This document shows positions 1 to 6,138 of a DNA stretch of 8,110 nt, in pieces. The notes beneath the pieces are model-generated. The model was not told the origin of the DNA and did not search any database. It saw only the letters and a program-made list of their open reading frames with translations. The DNA is taken from positions 1 to 8,110 of the forward strand of contig JAGRBY010000325.1 in assembly GCA_020433835.1 (NCBI GenBank), in the 5' to 3' direction. Made by a program: the position numbers and the translations under genes. Numbering within the stretch: the first letter of the stretch is position 1; every line of letters begins with the position of its first letter. Source of the stretch: Anaerolineae bacterium (lineage in GTDB: Bacteria; Chloroflexota; Anaerolineae; 4572-78; J111).

Positions 1-177
1 TTTATTGAAGGGGCCTGGTTCCCTCACCAGATCCCGACCGAACATTGGAAGGCTGATTTTGCCGATCCAAAAACGGTCTACCAAGGTGCCGAACTACCGG
101 TTTGGATTTTGGCCGGTTGGGCAGTCTTTATTTTGTGGGCTTTGGTCTATTTGTGGTTTGGGTTGTCGGAGTTTTAA
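1..177 (+). CDS. C-terminal end of a membrane protein (partial, 5' end outside window)
   Basis: Frame 1 is open from the first base to a TAA at 175-177, giving 58 residues of a protein that begins upstream. The visible part has a polar stretch rich in Trp, Pro and His (starting FIEGAWFPHQ), followed by one strongly hydrophobic segment (about residues 36-55, VWILAGWAVFILWALVYLW) and a short tail LSEF. This looks like a final transmembrane helix with the polar part on the other side. The stop lies 4 bases before the proposed start of the SafE-like gene, so the two are very probably co-transcribed. Given the copper and oxidase maturation genes downstream, a subunit of a haem-copper oxidase or another respiratory membrane protein is possible. 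That is inference from context: no haem or copper motif is visible in this fragment. Confidence 0.7.
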   Translation, partial: FIEGAWFPHQIPTEHWKADFADPKTVYQGAELPVWILAGWAVFILWALVYLWFGLSEF

Positions 178-181
178 GGGA

Positions 182-1042
182 TTGAACCGTTGGCAGTGTA
201 GCGTGGTATTGGGCCTGGTTATGCTGGGAGCTTCGGCTTGCAGCCAAGAGCCTCACTGGTCCAGCCACAATCAAGCCGCGTTGGCTGCTCTCGATATTGT
301 TGATGCGGGCAGCGTGTGCACAATTGATCATGCGGCAACTATGGCCTCCAGCTTTTTTGTACTGCTGGGGGCCGGTTTGCTAACCGGCTTTAGCCACTGT
401 ATTGGCATGTGCGGGCCATTAGTTAGCGCCTTTGCTATGCGCCGTCGCGCCGAACGCCGAGAACTATCCACGCCGCTGGTGCTGTTTCAAACGGGGCGCT
501 TAATAACGTACGGGCTGCTCGGGTTAGCCGCCGGTGTGTTAGGCTCGGTGCTGGTGGCAGTGGTGCGCGATTGGCAAGGCGCTTTTTCTGTGGGTCTGGG
601 GGTGCTGGTGGTGCTGCTCGGGTTGGGACTGTTGGGGTTGTTTCCGCTCCAGCGCTGGATTGCGTCACTGGCTCCGGCCCAGGCGATTGGTCGAGGTATA
701 AAATATTGGCTCGATTCAAACCATCCCGCTGCGCCGTTGGGGCTGGGGATGGCTAACGGGCTGCTACCCTGCGGTCCGGTGTATGCGATGGCCCTGCTGG
801 CAGCCACGAGCGGCGACCCGCTGCGGGGAGCCAGCCTTATGCTTATTTTTGGTCTGGGAACTCTACCCCCGATGTTGGGCTTTGGGTTTTCGGCTTCATT
901 GTTGAGCCTGCAACTACGCGGCTACCTGTATCGAACAGCAGCAGTGTTAGTGATGGTTGTTGGTGTCCAGTTAACACTGCGCGGGTTGGCCCTGTACGGC
1001 CACATTCCGCATTCATCTCTTGGGAGCGTAATGCTATGGTAG
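182..1042 (+). CDS. SafE/TauE-like (DsbD_2 / UreH-domain) membrane protein, probable metal transport
   Basis: This is a polytopic inner-membrane protein of the family usually annotated as sulfite exporter TauE/SafE or UreH-domain. Members often sit beside fixGHIS/ccoGHIS clusters and are thought to handle copper. Two family signatures are visible: GFSHCIGMCG in the first core helix (His72, Cys73, Met76, Cys77) and NGLLPCGPVY in the second half (Pro196, Cys197). FQTGRLITYG (about 102-111) matches the conserved segment between them. About six helices follow residue 54. The start is uncertain. TTG at 182 lies 4 bases after the upstream stop, has GGAG at 168-171, and gives 286 residues with a lipoprotein-like signal (GLVMLGASAC, Cys20). 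ATG at 221 lies inside that signal. ATG at 341 would give a 233-residue protein of normal family length but has no good ribosome site. It overlaps the ATPase gene by 7 bases, suggesting translational coupling. Confidence 0.85.
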   Translation: MNRWQCSVVLGLVMLGASACSQEPHWSSHNQAALAALDIVDAGSVCTIDHAATMASSFFVLLGAGLLTGFSHCIGMCGPLVSAFAMRRRAERRELSTPLVLFQTGRLITYGLLGLAAGVLGSVLVAVVRDWQGAFSVGLGVLVVLLGLGLLGLFPLQRWIASLAPAQAIGRGIKYWLDSNHPAAPLGLGMANGLLPCGPVYAMALLAATSGDPLRGASLMLIFGLGTLPPMLGFGFSASLLSLQLRGYLYRTAAVLVMVVGVQLTLRGLALYGHIPHSSLGSVMLW

Positions 1043-3270
1043 CCCATACTTCTGAATCGAATGGCGGTTCATTGGTCCATCTTTCTTCCTCTATAGTGGA
1101 TAAACAGAATGTTTGTGCATTGTGCGGCTTGCCTGCGGCTCGGCACATCACCGAGCGGATAGACAGTAAGTTGCTTACTTTCTGCTGCTACGGTTGTCGG
1201 CACGTATACACCATTGTTGCGCCCGATTTAGCCCAAGGTTTTGCTTTGCCGCAAGCTATGGGCCGGGCCGGCCTCGATTTAAAGGCACCATGCTGTCGAG
1301 GCATCATTCAAGGCGATCCGGTGGAAGAAGCCAGCCGCCTCATGTCACGGTTGATGCTTAACGCTTTTCTGGCGATGATGGTTATGGTGCTGAGTTTGGC
1401 CCTTTACTCTGACTTTTTCTTTAGCGAGTGGGGCGTGTTAGGGCAAGGCACGCGCTCGATACTACAAGCCATCGCCATGCTGTTTGCGACTCCAGCGGTA
1501 CTTATGCTGGCTCTGCCTATATTAGAAGATGCGGTCTTTACCTTTCAAGTGTACCGGCGTTTAACGACCAGTGCGCTTATCGCTGTGGGTAGTTTAGCTG
1601 CTTACGGCTTATCGGTGTACGCCACTTTTACCGGCACCGGCCACACCTATTTTGAAACGGCTACCATGACGCTGCTGCTGGTGACATTGGGCCGCTGGCT
1701 CGATGCTCAAACGCAGGTTGAAGGCAATAAAGCGCTCGACAAGCTGCTGGCTCGAACACCGGCGATGGCCAGCCTGATTGGCCCGGATGAAAAAGAAATA
1801 CGCGTTTCGGTTGAGCAACTGCGATTGGGTAACCGCATTCGGGTACGGCCCGGCGAAAATTTCGCCGTTGATGGCCGGGTTATCAACGGTGAGGGCAGTG
1901 TTGATGAGGCCAGCATCACCGGCGAATCGACCCCGGCTTACAAAGGGCCAGGCCATACGGTTTACGCCGGTACGGTTAACCTCGACGGCGCTTTTGTGGT
2001 CGAAACTACCCACACCGGCGATGATCGGGTGATGGGCAAATTGATCAAACTTTTGGAAGAGGCGCGGCTGAAACGCGCGCCCATCGAACAGTTGGCCGAT
2101 AAAGTGGCTTCCTATTTTACGCCAATTGTTATGGGCTTGGCCGGGCTGACGCTTATCTTTTGGACAGTACAATCCGGCTTTGAAACCGGGCTGATGATTG
2201 CGCTGGCGGTACTGCTAATTGCCTGCCCTTGTGCGTTAGGTGTCGCCACGCCGCTGACAATCTGGGCGGCCTTGGGGCGGGCCGCGCAAAAGGGTATTCT
2301 CATTCGCGACAGCCTGACTCTGGAAAAGCTATCGCACGTGCGGCGCATCTTTTTCGATAAAACCGGCACGCTGACCATCGGTCAATCGACCCTAACCGAA
2401 ATTGTATGTGACCCCGAGCTAAAATCGCCTGATATCCGCCTGCTGCAAATGGCGGCTTCGCTGGAGGAAGGCTCGGAGCATCCGCTGGCATCTGCTATTC
2501 GGGCCGCGGCGGATAAGCGACATCTGACCCAACTGTCGGTCTACAAATTTCGAGCACTGCCGGGATTGGGTGTAACCGGATACATCGACGGTCAGGCCAT
2601 CTTTGTGGGTAGTTGGCGGCTGGTTGAGCAACAAGAGCTGACGTTGGCCGGTTCCTTAAGACGGTCACGAGAGCGAATGGAGCAGGCCGGATTAACCGTG
2701 GTGCACGTCGGTTGGCTGGGCAAAGTGCAGGGCTTATTGGGCTTTGCCGAAAAGGTTCGACCCTCGGCGCAGCCGGCTCTGACCGCGATGCAGCAGCAAG
2801 GGTTGGATGTGCAGGTGCTCACCGGCGATAGTGCTGCCGCGGGCGGTGCCTTGAGCCAAAAGTTAGGTGTACCGGTTAAAAGCGAATTGCTGCCCCATGA
2901 TAAAGTCGAGGCGATTGAAACCGCTGAGGCTCAAGCTCCGGTCGCGATGGTCGGTGACGGCCTCAACGATGCGCCGGCTCTGGCGCGGGCCAGCGTTGGC
3001 ATTGCCCTTGGCTGCGGTACCGATGTGACACGTGATGCGGCAGATATCAACCTGTTAGGCGATGACTTAACCCAGGTAACGTGGACCACCGCTTTGGCCC
3101 AGAGGGTCTATCGCACCATTGGCTGGAATTTGGCCTGGGCGTTCACCTACAATGTTATCGGTATTGGGCTGGCGATGGCCGGGCTGCTGCACCCGGTGTT
3201 GGCTGCCGCGGCCATGGTGTTAAGCAGTGCACTGGTGGTGGGCAATTCACTGCGAATATTTAAGTTTTAG
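1036..3270 (+). CDS. Copper-type P1B ATPase, FixI/CcoI-like
   Basis: This heavy-metal translocating ATPase of 744 residues most likely moves copper across the cytoplasmic membrane for cytochrome oxidase assembly. All core motifs are present: actuator loop TGES (295-298), membrane metal site CPC (397-399), phosphorylation site DKTGT (Asp441), HP locus EHPLAS (His482, Pro483), TGD (596-598), GDGLND (640-645), and the late-helix residues YN (705-706) and MVLSS (727-731). Eight helices fit, roughly at 108-124, 140-165, 178-198, 206-222, 362-379, 383-402, 694-713 and 718-737. The N-terminus has C27xxC30 and CCYGC (50-54), the cysteine-rich domain typical of FixI/CcoI, plus a Cys86-Cys87 pair. The usual HMA domain (GMxCxxC) is absent and helix 1 follows directly. 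The start is supported by GGGAG at 1022-1026, 9 bases upstream. Ordinary CopA exporters lack the CCxGC domain, which favours the CcoI assignment. Confidence 0.93.
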   Translation: MVAHTSESNGGSLVHLSSSIVDKQNVCALCGLPAARHITERIDSKLLTFCCYGCRHVYTIVAPDLAQGFALPQAMGRAGLDLKAPCCRGIIQGDPVEEASRLMSRLMLNAFLAMMVMVLSLALYSDFFFSEWGVLGQGTRSILQAIAMLFATPAVLMLALPILEDAVFTFQVYRRLTTSALIAVGSLAAYGLSVYATFTGTGHTYFETATMTLLLVTLGRWLDAQTQVEGNKALDKLLARTPAMASLIGPDEKEIRVSVEQLRLGNRIRVRPGENFAVDGRVINGEGSVDEASITGESTPAYKGPGHTVYAGTVNLDGAFVVETTHTGDDRVMGKLIKLLEEARLKRAPIEQLADKVASYFTPIVMGLAGLTLIFWTVQSGFETGLMIALAVLLIACPCALGVATPLTIWAALGRAAQKGILIRDSLTLEKLSHVRRIFFDKTGTLTIGQSTLTEIVCDPELKSPDIRLLQMAASLEEGSEHPLASAIRAAADKRHLTQLSVYKFRALPGLGVTGYIDGQAIFVGSWRLVEQQELTLAGSLRRSRERMEQAGLTVVHVGWLGKVQGLLGFAEKVRPSAQPALTAMQQQGLDVQVLTGDSAAAGGALSQKLGVPVKSELLPHDKVEAIETAEAQAPVAMVGDGLNDAPALARASVGIALGCGTDVTRDAADINLLGDDLTQVTWTTALAQRVYRTIGWNLAWAFTYNVIGIGLAMAGLLHPVLAAAAMVLSSALVVGNSLRIFKF

Positions 3271-3284
3271 ACGTAGTTTATAAC

Positions 3285-3312
3285 TTCAACATTTATCTTT
3301 CAACATTCATCC
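3285..3312 (+). repeat. Two-copy imperfect 14-base tandem repeat
   Basis: In the 59-base spacer between the ATPase and the next gene, TTCAACATTTATCT (3285-3298) is followed at once by TTCAACATTCATCC (3299-3312), with 12 of 14 bases identical. The second copy ends 5 bases before the AAGGAG ribosome site of the 187-residue gene. It could be a small slippage duplication or a paired binding site. The sequence does not distinguish these. Confidence 0.6.
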
Positions 3313-3329
3313 TTTAGAAGGAGCGTTAT

Positions 3330-3893
3330 ATGAAAGCCGTTTTGGGATATATGAAACGCAATTTTTGGCCGATTTCCTCTATCGCCTTTGGGCCGTGGCA
3401 CGCCGGACTGCTGCTGCTTATTGTCTCAGGCTTAACGAAGGGGACGATATTGGGGGATTATATCCAGGCGAATTACACCTCGCTCAAATCGATCTTGGTG
3501 GTGATTTTCTCATTATACTTTATGGTGGCCTTTATGATGTGGGTGGTGCATCGACCCAAGCCGGAGAAAAAAGAAGTATCAGGCCAGCGCAAGGAAATTA
3601 TCGGGCTGTCACTCAAGCAGATTTTAGGCTGGGGTTTTTTGGGGATTTTAACGGTGCCGCTGCTGATGGCTGCCAGCGTGTATTCGTATCGAGAATATTT
3701 TACGGATACGCTCACCTATATTATGTCGCTCGATTCGGCTGTTAATGCTGGTTTTATATGGTTGATTAGTATCGCGGCCCTGGTAATGACGCCGATTACG
3801 GTCGTTTGGTTGGCCTGGATGTGGATTGCCTGGAATCGGGCCGAATATTCGGAGCGCGACATGGATAATTGGAGCTACGAATATGAAGGGTAA
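3330..3893 (+). CDS. Unrecognised four-helix membrane protein, 187 residues
   Basis: I do not recognise the family. Four hydrophobic segments are visible (about residues 15-33, 50-73, 98-117 and 140-168). The loop between helices 2 and 3 is basic and lysine-rich (residues 75-90, with PKPEKK), so this loop is probably cytoplasmic. The last segment is long and rich in tryptophan (WLAWMWIAW) and leads into an acidic and tyrosine-rich tail (SERDMDNWSYEYEG). There are no cysteines and no haem or metal motif, although His24 and His74 lie near membrane boundaries. The start has a textbook ribosome site, AAGGAG at 3318-3323, 6 bases before the ATG. The gene overlaps the next by 11 bases. Its position between a CcoI-like ATPase and a CcoG-like protein suggests a role in a respiratory complex or its assembly, by context only. 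Confidence 0.8.
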   Translation: MKAVLGYMKRNFWPISSIAFGPWHAGLLLLIVSGLTKGTILGDYIQANYTSLKSILVVIFSLYFMVAFMMWVVHRPKPEKKEVSGQRKEIIGLSLKQILGWGFLGILTVPLLMAASVYSYREYFTDTLTYIMSLDSAVNAGFIWLISIAALVMTPITVVWLAWMWIAWNRAEYSERDMDNWSYEYEG

Positions 3894-4161
3894 GCCGTCC
3901 AAAAAAGGATGGCCGCTCAAGACGTTAATTGAGATTTTGCCGGTTATCATTGCCCTGACAGCTATCTTTAGCTATACCACCATCAAAAACGTCACAGATG
4001 TCGATTTGGTGACACCGCTAAACCAGGTGTTAGGTGGCGTGCCACTGTGGGTCGCCATTTTAATGGGGCTTATTCTGTTGGTCGGGCTAATGGCGATGGG
4101 TTGGTTGATGTATATCTTTACCCGTGCCCCGGTAGCTCCCGACGGCAGTGATGACGAATAG
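3883..4161 (+). CDS. Unrecognised small two-helix membrane protein, 92 residues
   Basis: The protein has a basic N-terminus (MKGKPSKKGWPLK), a first helix at about residues 15-32 and a second at about 54-79, then a short acidic tail ending DGSDDE. The basic start and the positive-inside rule predict a cytoplasmic N-terminus, an outside loop of about 20 residues and a cytoplasmic C-terminus. I chose ATG 3883 because GGAG at 3871-3874 lies 8 bases upstream and because the start overlaps the stop of the 187-residue gene by 11 bases. The in-frame ATG at 3826 would lengthen the overlap with no comparable site. No family is recognised. Size and topology would fit a small accessory subunit of a membrane complex, but nothing specific supports that. 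Confidence 0.75.
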   Translation: MKGKPSKKGWPLKTLIEILPVIIALTAIFSYTTIKNVTDVDLVTPLNQVLGGVPLWVAILMGLILLVGLMAMGWLMYIFTRAPVAPDGSDDE

Positions 4162-4194
4162 AGTACGTAGAATAGAGAATGGTGTTTGGATACG

Positions 4195-4938
4195 ATGATA
4201 AAGATTATTCGTAACAGTGGCTGGCTCACCGGTACGCTCATCTTTTTTATGCCGGTTCTCTTGATCTTCTTCTTGACCAGTCAGATGGGTTACAGCCAGG
4301 TGAACGGTAAATTTAAAGAATACCAACAGATTCCGGAGATTACCGCTCTATCGGCTCTGCGGGAACAACCGGCGAAGACAGTGGTGATGCTGCGTGGCCA
4401 AATTGCAGCCGAAACCTGTCAGCCAACGCCCTGTGCCGCCGACGATCTGATCGTTTATCGCGAGCGACCGGCCGAGGGGCGCGAGGTGCGTTATCAGGAA
4501 GAGTTTGGCGTGTTTTTTCCGGCGTTTGTGATGGCCTTATCAGACGGCAATGTGATGATTGTGCCGAGTACAGATCGGGAGTTGATTATTCAGCAAGAAC
4601 CCCACGCAGTTCCCAATGGCGATTATCTGCTGACCGGTTTTCAGGTGGGCGATACCGTTACTGTCCAGGGTGAGTGGTCGGCTGAGTCGAGCGGTGTACC
4701 GGCCCTGATCGATGTGACCGGCATTACCTGCGGCGATAAGCAAACTCTGATGCGTGATTGGGAGAGTGCTTTCCAAAAAGTAAGCTGGGCTAGAGATGTT
4801 TTAGGCGTACTAACGGGACTGGGCATTATCTTGTTGATTATTCAACTGCGCCGCAGCCGCCGCGACAATCATAATGAGGAGACAGAAGAATGGCATCCCC
4901 CGACGACAACAACGAAGGCTCCACCAGCATCGCCATGA
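4195..4938 (+). CDS. Membrane protein with a GIDE/MULAN-like domain, no RING
   Basis: The 247-residue product has one N-terminal helix (about 12-29), a soluble domain of about 165 residues, a second helix (about 201-217) followed at once by a basic stretch (RRSRRD), and a polar Thr/Pro-rich tail. The domain contains VVMLRGQI, a Cys-rich turn (Cys75, Cys80), LIVYRER, a strand pattern ending in DGNVMIVPS, and GFQVGDTVTVQGEW. This order of a processing-to-G element, a VYRER strand, a buried strand with D-G and a GD-V-V-G strand resembles the GIDE domain of MULAN-type proteins. Bacterial relatives lack the RING finger, as here. The assignment is by pattern only. The start could also be TTG at 4186, three codons earlier. 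The ribosome site is weak for both, with GGA at 4188-4190 favouring ATG 4195. The topology places the domain outside the cytoplasm if the tail is inside. Confidence 0.72.
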   Translation: MIKIIRNSGWLTGTLIFFMPVLLIFFLTSQMGYSQVNGKFKEYQQIPEITALSALREQPAKTVVMLRGQIAAETCQPTPCAADDLIVYRERPAEGREVRYQEEFGVFFPAFVMALSDGNVMIVPSTDRELIIQQEPHAVPNGDYLLTGFQVGDTVTVQGEWSAESSGVPALIDVTGITCGDKQTLMRDWESAFQKVSWARDVLGVLTGLGIILLIIQLRRSRRDNHNEETEEWHPPTTTTKAPPASP

Positions 4939-5024
4939 TTATGGTGGTGTTTACGGTGCTGGCGATAGTTATTATAGCGGTGCTAACCATTACGGCTATT
5001 ATGATGGGGCCACCTGTTGTTTAG
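4890..5024 (+). CDS. Tiny single-helix membrane protein, 44 residues
   Basis: This small gene begins 49 bases before the end of the GIDE-like gene, in another frame, and ends with TAG at 5022-5024. It has a strong ribosome site, GAGGAG within 4874-4881, about 8 bases before the ATG. The product has a short acidic, polar head (MASPDDNNEGSTS), one helix of about 26 hydrophobic residues rich in Val, Ile, Met and Thr, and a tail ending MMGPPVV. The architecture recalls the very small single-helix subunits of haem-copper oxidases such as CcoQ or subunit IIa, but no sequence match can be claimed. CcoS is less likely because the acidic segment is at the N-terminus rather than after the helix. Confidence 0.62.
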   Translation: MASPDDNNEGSTSIAMIMVVFTVLAIVIIAVLTITAIMMGPPVV

Positions 5025-5032
5025 AATTAAAT

Positions 5033-5064
5033 GGGGTAGGGGATAGGGATTATGGATTGTGGGG
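5033..5064 (+). other. Putative G-quadruplex motif downstream of the small-protein operon
   Basis: Four G-runs fall within 32 bases: GGGG (5033-5036), GGGG (5039-5042), GGG (5046-5048) and GGGG (5061-5064). The loops are 2, 3 and 12 bases. The first run starts 8 bases after the stop codon of the 44-residue gene, on the sense strand, so the transcript would carry it. The long third loop makes folding less certain than for a canonical motif. Confidence 0.5.
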
Positions 5065-5082
5065 TAAAAATCGTAATCTTTG

Positions 5083-5097
5083 AACTAACTAACTAAC
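5083..5097. repeat. AACT short tandem repeat that stops all six frames
   Basis: Three AACT units plus AAC run without interruption. Because the unit is 4 bases long, TAA appears in all three forward frames, and the complement (GTTAGTTAGTTAG) puts TAG in all three reverse frames. A related AACTAACC occurs again about 20 bases downstream. Confidence 0.7.
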
Positions 5098-5192
5098 CAT
5101 CTATCCACTCCTATCCAACTAACCAGGCCGAAGCCTAATCACCTAGCTAAGTGTTGGACTATTCACATGTCGGAAGAATATACCCTGATTTT

Positions 5193-5201
5193 TGCTATAC
5201 T
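5193..5201 (+). promoter_or_regulatory. Extended -10 promoter upstream of the polyferredoxin gene
   Basis: TGCTATACT carries a TG one base before a five-of-six -10 hexamer (TATACT at 5196-5201), the pattern of an extended -10 promoter. No good -35 hexamer sits 16-18 bases upstream, which is tolerated in this class. Transcription would begin near 5208, giving a leader of about 30 bases before the ATG at 5238. It would separate the 5238-7269 gene pair from the upstream operon. Confidence 0.45.
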
Positions 5202-5237
5202 GGTACAGGGCCCCACAACTCAAAATGAGAGCTAACG

Positions 5238-6125
5238 ATGGCAAAACCAACTTTTTTCGATTATCCAAAGTTTCGTGAAACAAAAATTCCGAAAATTAGA
5301 CTGTCCCATTGGAAACCAGTTACCCTGTATACCAAGTACCGGTGGGTTGTACAGGCTTTAATCGTCATTTCGTTTGTGCTTGTGCCGGCGATGCGCTGGC
5401 TCAAGCTTGATTTTACCAACAACCAGTATTGGATACTGGGTCGCGAAGTGTCGATGATGCTGGCCTTGCAAGCGGTGGTTGTCCTCTGGCTTGGTACCTA
5501 CTTTGTCAACTTTTTTGAGAATTACTTTGTCGGCCGCCTGCTGTGTGGCTGGATATGCCCCTGGGGTTTGCTCAACCGGCTGGGCATGATCATCAACCAT
5601 ATTTTGCGACGGCACAAACGGCGGTCGTTGATTTTAGTAACGGCCAACCTGATTTTCTCGGCCACAGCCACGCTGGTTGTCATGAATTGGGTAGTTGACC
5701 TGAAGACCATGTTCATGCCGCAGCACCCCTACTTCGCCTATGTATGGGGAGCGTTCGCGCTGCTGGTGCTTATCGGTTTTGTGGTGCTGCATCTGCTGGG
5801 CTTTAAGTTCTGCGAAGGCTTTTGCCCGTTTGGCATGTATCTGACCGTGGTAACCCAAAAGAACTCGCTGCGTATCACGTTTGACAGCAGCCGAGCCTGC
5901 GTCGATTGCGGGCTATGCACGCAGGTCTGCCCGATGGATCTCTCGCCCCGTGAGATGGATTTCAAAGACTCAATGAACGGCGGCTTTGGTCAGTGTATCC
6001 TGTGCGGCGACTGCATCGACGTGTGCCAAAACCGTATGGCGCTGGAAGGGTTGCCGGCCCCCCTGCGTTGGAATACCGAGCAAGAAATTATTCCCTTGCT
6101 GCCTCTGGAAAATTCATCCCGCTAG
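5238..6125 (+). CDS. Polyferredoxin membrane protein, NapH/CcoG-like
   Basis: The protein has 295 residues with about four helices (about 36-52, 73-92, 131-150 and 168-188), two CxxxCP sites (CGWICP, Cys103/Cys107; CEGFCP, Cys192/Cys196) and two ferredoxin-type 4Fe-4S sets (Cys221, 224, 227, 231 and Cys253, 256, 259, 263). This is the NapH/CcoG/MauN architecture. CcoG (FixG) is a reported cupric reductase for cbb3 oxidase assembly, and NapH passes electrons from quinol towards periplasmic nitrate reductase. The length fits NapH; CcoG is normally about 470 residues and carries an Ig-like C-terminal domain that is missing here. The nearby CcoI-like ATPase and SafE-like protein and the absence of other nap genes favour a copper or oxidase role. 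The last cysteine is followed by Gln, not the usual Pro. GAGAG at 5227-5231, 6 bases upstream, supports the start. Confidence 0.88.
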   Translation: MAKPTFFDYPKFRETKIPKIRLSHWKPVTLYTKYRWVVQALIVISFVLVPAMRWLKLDFTNNQYWILGREVSMMLALQAVVVLWLGTYFVNFFENYFVGRLLCGWICPWGLLNRLGMIINHILRRHKRRSLILVTANLIFSATATLVVMNWVVDLKTMFMPQHPYFAYVWGAFALLVLIGFVVLHLLGFKFCEGFCPFGMYLTVVTQKNSLRITFDSSRACVDCGLCTQVCPMDLSPREMDFKDSMNGGFGQCILCGDCIDVCQNRMALEGLPAPLRWNTEQEIIPLLPLENSSR

Positions 6126-6138
6126 AGCTATTACATCC

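Larger units (their letters stand above)
5025..5237 (+). other. Non-coding spacer of 213 bases with G-rich motif, AACT repeat and promoter
   Basis: This is the longest gap between genes in the window. From left to right it holds a G-rich quadruplex-type motif, a T- and A-rich stretch, the AACT repeat, a C-rich segment (5098-5117, ending CTCCTATCC) whose end could pair over 7 bases with GGATAGG in the G-rich part, and an extended -10 promoter near the right end. No open reading frame of credible length and no tRNA-like fold is visible. No classic GC-hairpin plus T-tract terminator was found, so how the upstream operon ends is unclear. The paired G-rich and C-rich arms may serve that role. Confidence 0.6.

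Noticed and set aside
5..181. Start of the SafE-like gene at ATG 5
   Set aside because: This part overlaps the real end of the upstream membrane protein in another frame, and its translation (basic, with no family resemblance) looks like an out-of-frame shadow.
1609..2172. Minus-strand open frame of 187 residues inside the ATPase gene
   Set aside because: It lies wholly opposite conserved ATPase motifs and its product shows no domain or membrane pattern. It is a shadow frame.
3255..3284. Possible promoter (TATAAC at 3279-3284) before the 187-residue gene
   Set aside because: No acceptable -35 element at the right distance and no extended -10 TG. The gene is more simply read from the upstream operon.
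5986..6138. Longer start of the SUMF1-like protein inside the polyferredoxin gene
   Set aside because: The extra residues are the shifted frame of the second 4Fe-4S region. ATG 6139 lies just after that gene and gives a normal anchored protein.
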